Source: Amycolatopsis sp. WQ 127309 (lineage in GTDB: Bacteria; Actinomycetota; Actinomycetes; Mycobacteriales; Pseudonocardiaceae). Taken from it: DNA of 64,000 bases. Shown one piece after another: positions 1-8,760 of this stretch (position 1 is its first letter; every line of letters begins with the position of its first letter). The notes below the pieces were generated by a model. That model was not told the DNA's origin. It ran no database searches and saw only the letters and a program-made list of their open reading frames with translations. The position numbers were made by a program, and so were the translations under genes. The DNA lies in the NCBI RefSeq assembly GCF_023023025.1, contig NZ_CP095481.1, forward strand, positions 186,001-250,000. The letters are read 5' to 3'.

Positions 1-2979
1 GACGCGCTGCTGGTCACGGTGCTCGCGGCGGGTGGCACGAAGCCGTCCGAGGTGGGCGCCGGGGGCGACGACGAGGCGTGGGACGTCGCCGAGATGGCCG
101 CGCTGGACGTCCCGATCCTGCAGGCGCTGTGCCTGACCAGCGACCGCGAGACGTGGGCGGCGAGCGACGAGGGCCTCTCCCCGCTGGACGCCGGCAACCA
201 GATGGCCGTCCCGGAGTTCGACGGCCGGCTCATCACCGTGCCGTTCTCGTTCAAGGAGCTCGACGAAGACGGGTTGCCGCGGTACATCCCGGACGCCGAG
301 CGCGCGTCCCGCGTCGCGAAGATCGCCCTGGCGCACGCGCGTCTCCGGCACACGCCCGCTCCGGAGCGGCGCATCGCGCTGATGCTGTCCGCGTACCCGA
401 CGAAGCACTCCCGCGTCGGCAACGCGGTCGGGCTGGACACGCCCGCGTCGGTCATCGAGCTGCTGCGGCGGATGCGGGATCTGGGCTACGACCTGGGCGC
501 GGACGCGTTCCCGGGCGTCGAGCCGACCGGCACCGACCAGCCCGACGGTGACGCCCTGATCCACGCGCTGATCGCCGCCGGCGGCCAGGACCCGGAGTGG
601 CTCACCGAGGAGCAGCTGGCCGGCAACCCGATCCGGGTGCCCGCCGCGCGCTACCAGGAGTGGTTCGACGCGCTGCCCGCGGAGCTGCGCGAAGGCGTCG
701 AAGGGCACTGGGGTCCGGCGCCCGGCGAGCTGTACGTCGACAACGGCGACATCGTGCTGGCGTCGCTGCAGAGCGGCAACGTCATCATCATGATCCAGCC
801 GCCGCGCGGGTTCGGCGAGAACCCCGTCGCGATCTACCACAACCCGGACCTGCCGCCGAGCCACCACTACCTGGCCGCCTACCGCTGGCTGGAGGAGGAG
901 TTCGGCGCGCACGCCGTCGTCCACCTGGGCAAGCACGGGTCCCTCGAATGGCTGCCGGGCAAGACGGCCGGGCTCTCGGCGTCGTGCGCGCCGGACGCCG
1001 TGCTCGGGAACCTGCCGCTGATCTACCCGTTCCTGATCAACGACCCCGGCGAGGGCGCGCAGGCGAAACGGCGGGCGCACGCGACGATCGTCGACCACCT
1101 GATCCCGCCGATGGCGCGCGCCGAGTCGTACGGCGACATGGCGCGGCTGGAGCAGCTGCTCGACGAGCACGCGAACATCGCGGCGATGGACCCGGCCAAG
1201 CTGCCCGCCGTGCGCGCACAGATCTGGACGCTCATCCAGGCCGCGAAGCTCGACCACGACCTCGGCGTCGAGCAGCGCCCGCACGACGCCGAGTTCGACG
1301 ACTTCCTGCTGCACATCGACGGCTGGCTGTGCGAGGTCAAGGACGCCCAGATCCGCGACGGCCTGCACATCCTCGGCGCCGCGCCCACCGGCGAGGCGCG
1401 CGTCAACCTCGTGCTCGCGATGCTGCGCGCCCAGCAGATCTGGGGCGGCAAGCAAGGCGCGATCCCCGGGCTGCGGTCGGCGTTGGGGCTCAAGGAGAAC
1501 TCCGACGCGCCGACGTCCGAAGTGGACAAGATCGAGAAGACGGCGCGCTCGCTGATCGAAGCGATGGAGTGGCGCTCCTGGGACGTCACGGCGGTGCGCG
1601 GGATCATCGACGACAAGCTGGGCGGCCCGGACGAGCAGGTCCGGCTGATCCTGGAGTTCGCGGCGAACGAGATCGTGCCGCGGCTGGCGGCGACCGCGGG
1701 CGAGCTCGACGCGATCCTGCACGCGCTGGACGGCGGCTACATCCCGGCCGGGCCGAGCGGGTCGCCGTTGCGCGGGCTGGTCAACGTGCTGCCGACCGGC
1801 CGGAACTTCTACACGGTCGACCCGAAGGCCATCCCGAGCCGGCTGGCCTGGGAGACCGGCCAGGCGCTCGCGGACTCGCTGCTGCGCCGCTACCGCGAGG
1901 ACACCGGCGACTGGCCGCGTTCGGTCGGGCTGTCGGTGTGGGGCACGTCGGCGATGCGGACGTCCGGCGACGACGCCGCGGAGGTCCTGGCGCTGCTGGG
2001 CGTCCAGCCGGTGTGGGACGAGGCGTCACGGCGCGTCACCGGCATCGAGGCGATTCCCCTGGCCGAGCTGGGCCGCCCGCGCATCGACGTCACGATCCGC
2101 ATCAGCGGCTTCTTCCGCGACGCGTTCCCGCACGTCATCACGATGATGGACGACGCGGTACGGCTGGTAGCCGGCCTGGACGAGCCCCCTTCGGAGAACT
2201 TCGTGCGAGCACACGTCGACGCCGACGTGGCGACGCACGGCGACACGCGCCGCGCGACGACCCGGATCTTCGGCTCGAAGCCGGGCGCGTACGGCGCCGG
2301 CCTGCTGCCGCTGATGGAGTCCGGCAACTGGCGCGACGACAAGGACCTGGCCGAGGTGTACGCGGTCTGGGGCGGCTTCGCGTACGGCCGCGACCTGGAC
2401 GGCCGCCCGGCGCGCGAGGACATGGAGAGCTCGTACAAGCGGATCGTGGTGGCGGCCAAGAACACCGACACCCGCGAGCACGACATCGCCGACTCGGACG
2501 ATTACTTCCAGTACCACGGCGGCATGATCGCCACGGTCCGCGCGCTGACGGGCACGGCCCCGGCGTCCTACGTGGGCGACAGCACCACCCCGGACGCGGT
2601 CCGCACCCGCACCCTGGGCGAGGAGACGGCGCGCGTGTTCCGCGCCCGCGTGGTGAACCCCCGCTGGCTGGCGGCGATGAGGCGTCACGGCTACAAGGGC
2701 GCATTCGAGCTGGCGGCCACGGTGGACTACCTCTTCGGCTTCGACGCAACAGCGGGCGTGGTCGGCGACTGGATGTACGAGAAGCTGACCGAGACGTACG
2801 TCCTGGACGAGACGAACCAGGAGTTCCTGCGCAAGGCGAACCCGTGGGCGCTACGCGGAATCGTGGAGCGCTTGAACGAAGCGGCGGATCGCGGCCTGTG
2901 GGAGGAGCCGGACCCCGAACTGCTGGCCCAGATGCGCGAGGTCTACCTGTCCTTGGAGGGCGACCTGGAGTCGGAGTGA
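1..2979 (+). CDS. cobN: Cobaltochelatase subunit CobN, 5'-truncated by the window edge
   Basis: This is the large subunit of the aerobic, ATP-dependent cobaltochelatase that inserts cobalt into hydrogenobyrinic acid a,c-diamide during cobalamin synthesis, working with CobS and CobT. The frame is open from base 1, so the N-terminus lies outside the window and about 990 residues remain; full-length CobN is usually 1,200 or more. Family-typical stretches are visible, including the HLGKHGSLEWLPGK segment near residue 305 and the NFYTVDPKAIPS segment near residue 605, which are shared with magnesium chelatase H subunits. No CobS or CobT gene is visible downstream. A hairpin about 90 bases after the stop probably ends the transcript. 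The family call is firm; CobN rather than ChlH/BchH follows from a non-phototrophic actinomycete context. Confidence 0.93.
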   Translation, partial: DALLVTVLAAGGTKPSEVGAGGDDEAWDVAEMAALDVPILQALCLTSDRETWAASDEGLSPLDAGNQMAVPEFDGRLITVPFSFKELDEDGLPRYIPDAERASRVAKIALAHARLRHTPAPERRIALMLSAYPTKHSRVGNAVGLDTPASVIELLRRMRDLGYDLGADAFPGVEPTGTDQPDGDALIHALIAAGGQDPEWLTEEQLAGNPIRVPAARYQEWFDALPAELREGVEGHWGPAPGELYVDNGDIVLASLQSGNVIIMIQPPRGFGENPVAIYHNPDLPPSHHYLAAYRWLEEEFGAHAVVHLGKHGSLEWLPGKTAGLSASCAPDAVLGNLPLIYPFLINDPGEGAQAKRRAHATIVDHLIPPMARAESYGDMARLEQLLDEHANIAAMDPAKLPAVRAQIWTLIQAAKLDHDLGVEQRPHDAEFDDFLLHIDGWLCEVKDAQIRDGLHILGAAPTGEARVNLVLAMLRAQQIWGGKQGAIPGLRSALGLKENSDAPTSEVDKIEKTARSLIEAMEWRSWDVTAVRGIIDDKLGGPDEQVRLILEFAANEIVPRLAATAGELDAILHALDGGYIPAGPSGSPLRGLVNVLPTGRNFYTVDPKAIPSRLAWETGQALADSLLRRYREDTGDWPRSVGLSVWGTSAMRTSGDDAAEVLALLGVQPVWDEASRRVTGIEAIPLAELGRPRIDVTIRISGFFRDAFPHVITMMDDAVRLVAGLDEPPSENFVRAHVDADVATHGDTRRATTRIFGSKPGAYGAGLLPLMESGNWRDDKDLAEVYAVWGGFAYGRDLDGRPAREDMESSYKRIVVAAKNTDTREHDIADSDDYFQYHGGMIATVRALTGTAPASYVGDSTTPDAVRTRTLGEETARVFRARVVNPRWLAAMRRHGYKGAFELAATVDYLFGFDATAGVVGDWMYEKLTETYVLDETNQEFLRKANPWALRGIVERLNEAADRGLWEEPDPELLAQMREVYLSLEGDLESE

Positions 2980-3066
2980 CGCAGTTGTCCCCATCGATGC
3001 CGCGACCAATCCATGTGGAAGTGGGAGCCTGCCTCTTGGCGCCCTGCGCTGAGCGACTTGACTGGA

Positions 3067-3096
3067 GGCGGTTGCGTCGGTGGCGCAACCGCCTTT
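3067..3096 (+). terminator. Rho-independent terminator after cobN
   Basis: A perfect 10-base stem (GGCGGTTGCG paired with CGCAACCGCC) with a 7-base loop is followed by TTT. It lies between cobN and the chitinase gene. Confidence 0.7.
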
Positions 3097-3163
3097 CGTC
3101 GTCTTCGGAATGCGACATTTCTCGGGTTTCGCCCGTAACCCCGCCTTCGTCTTGACTTTGAAA

Positions 3164-3175
3164 TGGTCTAGTCCA
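3164..3175 (+). promoter_or_regulatory. DasR-type operator (dre-like) upstream of chitinase
   Basis: The sequence TGGTCTAGTCCA differs at one position from the perfect palindrome TGGTCTAGACCA that forms the core of DasR (GntR family) binding sites in Streptomyces. It sits about 40 bases upstream of the chitinase start, and a TTGACT element a few bases upstream resembles a -35 box. Operator overlap with the promoter would give repression relieved by amino-sugar phosphates, as known for Streptomyces chitinase genes. The sequence match is observed; the regulator is inferred because dasR is not in the window. Confidence 0.7.
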
Positions 3176-3215
3176 ATGATCTGACCACCCTCGAACCCCA
3201 CCGGGAGGACAGATC

Positions 3216-4427
3216 ATGCGCAGAAGCAGACTGGCCGCCGTCGGGCTCGCCGCCGCCACCTTCATCGGTACAGCAGTGAGTCTCGTGATCGGCGCGCCCT
3301 CCGCGACAGCGGCGCTGGGCAACAACTGGTACGCCGCGGCGCCGTATCTGATGCCCGTGAGCAACAATCCTCCCGACCCGGTCACCGTGATGAACGCGAC
3401 CGGGCTCAAGGCGTTCCAGCTGGCGTTCATCCTGGCGCCCAACGGCGGCGGCTGCAGCCCGACCTGGGACGGCACGGCCGCGGTCTCCTCGGACACGAAC
3501 GTCGCCGGCGTGATCTCCCGGATCCGCGGCGCGGGTGGTGACGTCTCGGTGTCCGTCGGCGGTTACGGCGGCACGAAGCTCGGCCAGACCTGCGGGACCG
3601 TGGCCGCCACCGCCGCCGCGTACCAGCAGGTCATCTCGAAGTACTCGCTCAAGGCGATCGACTTCGACCTCGAAGAGCCGGAGTACGAGAACACCGCGGC
3701 CATCGCGAACGAGCTTGGCGCGGCGAAGACGTTGCAGGCCAACAACCCCGGCCTGTTCGTGTCGGTGACCATGCCGGGCACCGCGGCCGGCACCGGCTGG
3801 TTCGGCACGCAGCTGCTCGACCAGGCGAAGTCGATCGGCTTCTCCCCCAACAACTTCTCGATCATGCCGTTCGACGGCGGCTTCAACGGCGGCTCGTCGC
3901 AGGTGTCCGCGCTCGAGGCCCTGCACGGCCTGCTGATGTCGCACATGGGCTGGGACAGCGCGACGGCGTACTCGCACGAAGGCTTCTCCGGCATGAACGG
4001 CAAGTCGGACGCGTCGGAGATGTTCTACACCGCGGACTTCCAGACCGTGTACGACTACGCGACCAGCCACGGCCTGGGCCGCTTCACGTTCTGGTCGGTC
4101 AACCGCGACCGCGCCTGCGTCGGCACGACCGACAACGGCGTCTGCAGCAACGTGCCGCAGAACGACTGGGACTTCACGAAGTTCAGCGTCCGCTTCGCCG
4201 GCGCGACCCCGCCCCAGACGACGCCGACCCCGCCGACGACCACCACCCCGACCACCCCGGGCGGCGGCTCCTGCACCGCGGCGGAGTGGGACAAGGCGAA
4301 GGTCTACGTGAAGGACGACGTGGTCAAGCACAACAGCCACAAGTTCACCGCGAAGTGGTGGACGCAGGGCGAAGAGCCGGGCACGACCGGCGAATGGGGC
4401 GTCTGGACCGACAACGGCGCCTGCTGA
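3216..4427 (+). CDS. Secreted GH18 chitinase with C-terminal chitin-binding module
   Basis: A predicted extracellular chitinase that hydrolyses beta-1,4-N-acetylglucosamine chains. Residues 1-33 form a signal peptide (basic start, hydrophobic core, Ala-x-Ala cleavage region). A GH18 barrel follows, with the catalytic core DFDLE at residues 149-153, where Glu153 is the expected acid/base. A Pro/Thr linker (about 328-350) leads to a CBM5/12-like module (about 353-403) rich in Trp and bounded by Cys. The ATG is preceded by GGGAGG. The dre-like site upstream suggests control by chitin breakdown products. A strong hairpin ends the gene. The first Asp of the longer DxxDxDxE signature is not obvious, as in some GH18 subfamilies. 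Confidence 0.92.
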   Translation: MRRSRLAAVGLAAATFIGTAVSLVIGAPSATAALGNNWYAAAPYLMPVSNNPPDPVTVMNATGLKAFQLAFILAPNGGGCSPTWDGTAAVSSDTNVAGVISRIRGAGGDVSVSVGGYGGTKLGQTCGTVAATAAAYQQVISKYSLKAIDFDLEEPEYENTAAIANELGAAKTLQANNPGLFVSVTMPGTAAGTGWFGTQLLDQAKSIGFSPNNFSIMPFDGGFNGGSSQVSALEALHGLLMSHMGWDSATAYSHEGFSGMNGKSDASEMFYTADFQTVYDYATSHGLGRFTFWSVNRDRACVGTTDNGVCSNVPQNDWDFTKFSVRFAGATPPQTTPTPPTTTTPTTPGGGSCTAAEWDKAKVYVKDDVVKHNSHKFTAKWWTQGEEPGTTGEWGVWTDNGAC

Positions 4428-4439
4428 GCTTGTTCCACC

Positions 4440-4473
4440 GAAGGCCGTCCCGGGTTTCCCGGGGCGGCCTTCG
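4440..4473. terminator. Bidirectional terminator between convergent genes
   Basis: A long GC-rich inverted repeat (GAAGGCCGTCCCGGG paired with CCCGGGGCGGCCTTC, loop TTT) lies between the stops of the chitinase gene and the minus-strand RibD-like gene. Confidence 0.75.
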
Positions 4474-4477
4474 CTCG

Positions 4478-5596
4478 TCAGAAGGTCAGGTGGGTGTTCT
4501 CGCGCTGGACCTCCGGGGTCAGCGCGGGCACCTCGACGACGTGCCGCCCGGCCTGCCGCAGCAGCTCGGTGCCCTGGGCGTCGACGAAGACCGGCGGCTC
4601 GCGCCAGGCGAACACGACCCGCGGGATCCCGGCGTCGAGGATGAGCTGGGTGCAGCTGCGCGGGTGCGAGCTGCGGTTGCTGCAGGGTTCGAGCGAGCTG
4701 TAGATGGTCGCGCCGGCCAGCCGTGGGTCGCCTTCGCACTTGGCGAGGGCCGATTCCTCGGCGTGGTTGAGCGGATCGCCCTCCCCGGAGTGCCCGGTCG
4801 CGATGACCTCGCCGTCGGCGTCGGTGACGACGGCCCCGACCCGGAAGGTGTGGCTCGGCGGGCAGTCGGCGGCGAGCGCGATGGCCTCCCTGAGCCGCTG
4901 GACGTCCCGGCCGGTCGGCTCGTCGGCCGCGCGGTACTCGAGGATCGCCATGCCGGTCAGTTCGCGGGCGCTGGTGAGACGCAGCGGCCGCGGGTAGAGC
5001 CCGGGCCCGACGAACCGGGGAGCGTCCGGCTGCCCGACGAAGAACGGCGCGATCGCCAGCCGAAGCTCGTCGGCGAGCCCTTCGGCGAGGAACCGCGTGT
5101 GGATCCCGCCACCGCCCTCGACCAGCAGGTTCTTGATGCCGCGCGCGCCGAGGTCGTCGAGGACGCGGCCGAAGTCGGGCGGATCGCCGGCGTCGACGAC
5201 GGTGGCGACGTGCTTGAGCTGGTCCGCGGCGCCGGGCGGGGCGTAGACGATCTTCTCGGTGTCCCCGACGGTGAAGAACTGCGCGCCGGGATCGAGGCCG
5301 CGGGTGGTCAGGGTGACCTTGACCGGCTGTTCGGATTTCCCCTGATCCAGGCGTCGCCGCCGCAGGTCGGGCGACCGGACGAGCAGCCGCGGGTTGTCGG
5401 CCCGCACGGTCCCGGCTCCGACGAGGATGGCGTCGGCCTCGGCCCGCAGCCGGTCGACGACGGCGAAGTCGTCCTCAGTGGACAGCACGAGCCGTTCGGG
5501 CGAGGTGTCGTCGAGGAAGCCGTCGAGGGACTGCGCGGCGGAAAGCAGGACGTGCGGCCGGTCGATCACCCGATCCAGTATGCCGGGCTGTAACAC
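4478..5596 (-). CDS. RibD-like fusion with inverted domain order (reductase first, deaminase second)
   Basis: The protein combines a RibD C-terminal-type (DHFR-like) pyrimidine reductase with a zinc cytidine-deaminase-like domain. Residues about 12-225 hold the reductase, with LSAAQSLDGFL near the start and a VEGGGG nucleotide-binding stretch. Residues about 230-372 hold the deaminase, with the zinc signature HAEE and PCSNRSSHPRSC. Canonical RibD has the deaminase first, so the order here is swapped. It may act in riboflavin synthesis or on another pyrimidine or pterin-like substrate. No other rib genes are adjacent. The start is uncertain: GTG at 5596 (whose second codon would be the rare TTA) or GTG at 5569. 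Confidence 0.8.
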   Translation of the reverse strand: MLQPGILDRVIDRPHVLLSAAQSLDGFLDDTSPERLVLSTEDDFAVVDRLRAEADAILVGAGTVRADNPRLLVRSPDLRRRRLDQGKSEQPVKVTLTTRGLDPGAQFFTVGDTEKIVYAPPGAADQLKHVATVVDAGDPPDFGRVLDDLGARGIKNLLVEGGGGIHTRFLAEGLADELRLAIAPFFVGQPDAPRFVGPGLYPRPLRLTSARELTGMAILEYRAADEPTGRDVQRLREAIALAADCPPSHTFRVGAVVTDADGEVIATGHSGEGDPLNHAEESALAKCEGDPRLAGATIYSSLEPCSNRSSHPRSCTQLILDAGIPRVVFAWREPPVFVDAQGTELLRQAGRHVVEVPALTPEVQRENTHLTF

Positions 5597-5652
5597 CGCG
5601 GGCGATCGGGACGTCTACGACGTGTCACCACCCGAACTCGGAGCAGGGGAAC

Positions 5653-5922
5653 ATGACCACGCGAGGCTGGCAGAAAGAGCGGACGCTCACCACGCTCGAC
5701 ACGGTCGGTCGCGAGATAGCGGTGACGACCGGCCTCACCCGCGACCCGGAGGGCCGCCTGGTGGCGGTCATCGCGGTCGGCGACGGCCCCACGGCGATCT
5801 TCCGCCACCTGCACGACCTGGAAGACCGCCCGGAGCTGGTGGCCAACGCGGCCGACACTGCGGACGACCTGCACACGCTGACCGGCATAGCCCCGGTGCG
5901 GCAGCTGCGCCGCCGCCGCTAG
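5653..5922 (+). CDS. Small hypothetical protein (89 aa)
   Basis: I do not recognise this protein. The ATG is preceded by a purine-rich AGGGGAAC stretch. The sequence is a mixed, soluble, probably alpha/beta polypeptide with a basic C-terminal tail (RQLRRRR). It is divergent from the RibD-like gene, about 56 bases away, and third codon positions are GC-rich, which supports coding. No membrane segment or signal peptide is seen. Confidence 0.55.
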   Translation: MTTRGWQKERTLTTLDTVGREIAVTTGLTRDPEGRLVAVIAVGDGPTAIFRHLHDLEDRPELVANAADTADDLHTLTGIAPVRQLRRRR

Positions 5923-6192
5923 CGCGGCAGGTTTCGCACCGCAGGGGGTCGCACCGCCGGGGAGGGTGGCACTGCGGGGTCGATGCGCGGATTGCCAGCC
6001 GCGCGGAATGATTCCTGCGGGCTTCGGCGCCGACGGGATTCCAGCTCTGGGAGCTGCCTCGGCACGGCAGTCCGAGGTGCTGCGCGACGGCCGCGAGAAC
6101 TTGGCGGTAGTCAGGGGCACGGCGGTCAGCCCGCAGTCCCAGACCGGCCGGTTCCGCCCCGCGTGCTGTCGCCCTGTGGATCCGGACGGGCT

Positions 6193-6226
6193 CCTGCTCG
6201 GCCGCCGTCCGTGGCGGCCGAGCAGG
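6193..6226. terminator. Hairpin downstream of the proA-like gene
   Basis: A perfect 14-base stem (CCTGCTCGGCCGCC with its complement, 6-base loop) lies just past the stop of the minus-strand proA-like gene. There is no clear T run. The rest of 5923-6246 shows no gene I can support. Confidence 0.5.
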
Positions 6227-6246
6227 TCCTTCGCCGCGGGTCGTGG

Positions 6247-7479
6247 TCAGGCGGGCAGGACGGCGTACTGGCGGACGTAGAGGTCCGTGTACGTCACCGG
6301 GCCGCGGGGGCCGGGGACCTTGTCCAGGTTGATGCCCGTTTCCGGGACCGCGAGGAGCTTGAAGCCGTCCAGGAGGCGGGTCGGGGCGTTCCAGAACACG
6401 CCCGTGCCGGTGTAGCCGTCGAAGAACGCGTCGGCGGCGGCCTCGTCCTCGGTCGCGATGCCCGCGGCCAGGCCCGATGTCTGCTCGTTCGCGATCTCGA
6501 CGGCGTCGGCGAGGGCGCCGACCGTGGCGACCGTGACCGTCGCCTCGCGGTCGGAGTCCAGGGCCCACTCGTAGCCGATCGCGTGTTCGTGCGGGGCCAG
6601 CGAAGGCGTTACTCCCCGCTCGGCCAGCGCGTCGGCGATGCCCGGCCAGACGTCGTCGTGGATGTTCTCGTGGATCAGCAGCAGGTTGAGCCGGTTGCAG
6701 ACCCCGAGCCGGTCGAGGCTGGCGAAGACCAGGTCGCGTGCCTTGGTGACGTCCGCGCCGCGGTCGACGTACAGGACGCCGCCGCCGTCGGCGTGGGCGA
6801 GCGTGCGCACGCCGTGGACCGCGGCTTCGGTGGCGAGGGCGCGGGTGCTGTCCCCGCTGCCACGCAGGATGACCAGCGGCACCAGGTCCGGCAGCCGCAC
6901 CAGCGCGGACGCGGCTTCGCGCTCCACGCGCGGCACCAGCTGGACGCAGTCGGCGTCGATGCCGGCCGCCGTCAGCGCCGGCGCGATGACCACCTCACGC
7001 AGCCGCTGCGCCGAGCCGAGCGCGGCCGAACCCGTGCGCAGCACGCCGGCGTTGCGCGACTTGACCAGCTGCGACGCCACGTCGACCGTGACGTTCGGGC
7101 GCGCCTCGTAGTTCGCGCCGATCACGCCCACCGGACGGCGCCGTTCGACCAGCCGCAGCCCGCCGTCCAGCGTGGACACCTCGACCGAGCGCTCCTGGTG
7201 CGGCGCGCCGGCGAGCAGCCGTAGCTGCTCGGCCATGCCGGTCAGCCGCTCCGGGGTGATGGTGAGCCGGTCGAGCAGACCGGCGCTCATCCCCTCGGCC
7301 TTCGAGCGCTCGACGTCAGCCTGGTTCGCCTCGAGAATCTCGTCGCGGTGCGTGAGCAGGCGCTCGGCCATCCCGGCGAGGGCGGCGTCCACGGCCTCCG
7401 CACTGGCTGCGGCAAGCGACGGCGCGGCCAGCTTCGCAGCCCGTGCGCATTCCTCCACGGCCTTGGCGACCTCGTCCAT
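6247..7479 (-). CDS. proA: Glutamate-5-semialdehyde dehydrogenase (gamma-glutamyl phosphate reductase), divergent ProA
   Basis: ProA reduces gamma-glutamyl phosphate to glutamate-5-semialdehyde with NADPH, the second step of proline synthesis. The 410-residue length is standard. The family segment RPVGVIGANYEARPNVTVD and the catalytic cysteine in LGVCN are present, and the C-terminus carries the family's Gly-Pro-rich TYTDLYV ending region. The usual KSGN...LRGGSEA stretch reads KSRNAGVLRTGSAA, so this is a divergent member; it may be the organism's second ProA-like enzyme. The ATG at 7479 has GGAGGGAG about 9 bases upstream. No proB is adjacent. Confidence 0.82.
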   Translation of the reverse strand: MDEVAKAVEECARAAKLAAPSLAAASAEAVDAALAGMAERLLTHRDEILEANQADVERSKAEGMSAGLLDRLTITPERLTGMAEQLRLLAGAPHQERSVEVSTLDGGLRLVERRRPVGVIGANYEARPNVTVDVASQLVKSRNAGVLRTGSAALGSAQRLREVVIAPALTAAGIDADCVQLVPRVEREAASALVRLPDLVPLVILRGSGDSTRALATEAAVHGVRTLAHADGGGVLYVDRGADVTKARDLVFASLDRLGVCNRLNLLLIHENIHDDVWPGIADALAERGVTPSLAPHEHAIGYEWALDSDREATVTVATVGALADAVEIANEQTSGLAAGIATEDEAAADAFFDGYTGTGVFWNAPTRLLDGFKLLAVPETGINLDKVPGPRGPVTYTDLYVRQYAVLPA

Positions 7480-7529
7480 CGTTCGGCTCCCTCCGGCTGA
7501 CCAGCGAGAGTCCAGTTTGCCGCATGGGC

Positions 7530-7745
7530 CAGGCCCGGCGGCCAGGGGGCGCCACGGGTCGAGCGCACCACAGGCCCGAGCGCGCCGCGGCGGGGAGCGC
7601 CACGGCTCAGGTGCGCAGCGTCCAAGCCTGCCACGGGTCGAGTGCGCCACGCTTCGAGTGCTCCCCGGTGGGGAGCGCCAGGGCTCAGGTGCGCCACGGC
7701 TCATGTGCGCCACGGTTCGACTGCGCCGCGACCCAGCGGTACCGG
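7530..7745. repeat. Degenerate short tandem repeats in the proA-M50 gap
   Basis: The intergenic stretch is built from imperfect copies of a unit near GTGCGCCACGGCTCAGGT, appearing about eight to ten times with substitutions (for example around 7637, 7653, 7690 and 7708). No convincing gene is present. The function is unknown. Confidence 0.6.
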
Positions 7746-7823
7746 AGCACGGCAGCACCGCCACGCCGCGTCGGGCCCACCGTGCCATGCCGGGCCCGCC
7801 GCGCCGTGCCAGCCGGGCCGTGG

Positions 7824-8597
7824 TTACTTGGCCACGGGCTCCAGCAGCCACAGGCCGCCGGCGATGAGGCAGCTGACCGTGGCCACCGCGAACACCAGGA
7901 CCCAGAGGATCGGCGGGACCGCCGTGAGACGGCCGAGCTGGTCGGCGTCGGAGTCGCGGGCCTGGCCCCGGCGGCGCTTGGTCTGCAGCTCGATCACCGG
8001 CCGGACGCCGCCGAAGAGCAGGAACCACGTCAGCAGGTAGCCGAACGGGGCCTGGACCTCGACCGGCGCGACGAAGGCGACCAGCGCCAGCACCACCGCG
8101 CTGGCCACGACCGTGAACACCCCGTAGGCGTTGCGCACCATCACCAGCACGCCGAGCAGCAGCAGCGCGATCAGCACGAGGACCGTGCCGACCAGGTCGT
8201 TGCCCAGCAGGCTGGCGAACAGCAGCCCCAGCACCGACGGCGCCAGGTACCCGGCCATCGCGGTGAACGCCATCCCCGGCCCCTCGGGCTTGCCGCGCGA
8301 GACGGTGACGCCCGAGGTGTCCGAGTGCAGCTTGATGCCCTGCAGGCGCCGGCCGACCAGGACGGCCGCCAGCCCGTGGCCGGCCTCGTGCACGATGGTG
8401 ACGACGTTGCGCGCCCGCCGCCACATCGTGCCGCCGACGAGCACCACCAGCAGCGCCACGCCCCCGGCGACCAGCGTGATCACGGCGGGCGTCTGGGCCT
8501 GCTCCAGCAGGTTCGCGGCCGGGTCGGCGGCGGCCTGGAGGGCCGCCGGGACGTCACGGGCCGTGCTGTCGAGCGCGAGTTGAACGGGCGAGCTCAC
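7824..8597 (-). CDS. M50 family membrane metalloprotease
   Basis: A predicted integral-membrane zinc protease of the M50B type (site-2-protease-like). HEAGH, the HExxH zinc motif, lies at about residues 70-74 just after the first transmembrane helix (about 40-57). Several further hydrophobic segments follow (about 113-180, 185-205, 230-250). The 257-residue protein lacks PDZ or CBS modules, so its substrate cannot be guessed. The start is GTG with AGGTG upstream. The neighbours do not suggest a role. Confidence 0.85.
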   Translation of the reverse strand: MSSPVQLALDSTARDVPAALQAAADPAANLLEQAQTPAVITLVAGGVALLVVLVGGTMWRRARNVVTIVHEAGHGLAAVLVGRRLQGIKLHSDTSGVTVSRGKPEGPGMAFTAMAGYLAPSVLGLLFASLLGNDLVGTVLVLIALLLLGVLVMVRNAYGVFTVVASAVVLALVAFVAPVEVQAPFGYLLTWFLLFGGVRPVIELQTKRRRGQARDSDADQLGRLTAVPPILWVLVFAVATVSCLIAGGLWLLEPVAK

Positions 8598-8760
8598 CCG
8601 GACACCTCACCACAGGCGACATCTGGCTACGGTGAGTCCCCACCGGAGCGAGGTCCACGGCTTCCGGTATGGGTTCGGCTCGGTGGTGTACCTCCTTTCC
8701 TCGGCTCGGGCGAGAACGGTGATCAGGGTGCCGCGGACAGCACGACAGCCGCGGCTCAGC

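Noticed and set aside
5923..6246. Small open frames in the gap before the proA-like gene
   Set aside because: No ribosome binding site, domain or codon bias supports them; only the hairpin is kept.
7530..7745. CRISPR array
   Set aside because: Units are imperfect and not separated by unique spacers of constant length, and no cas gene is near.
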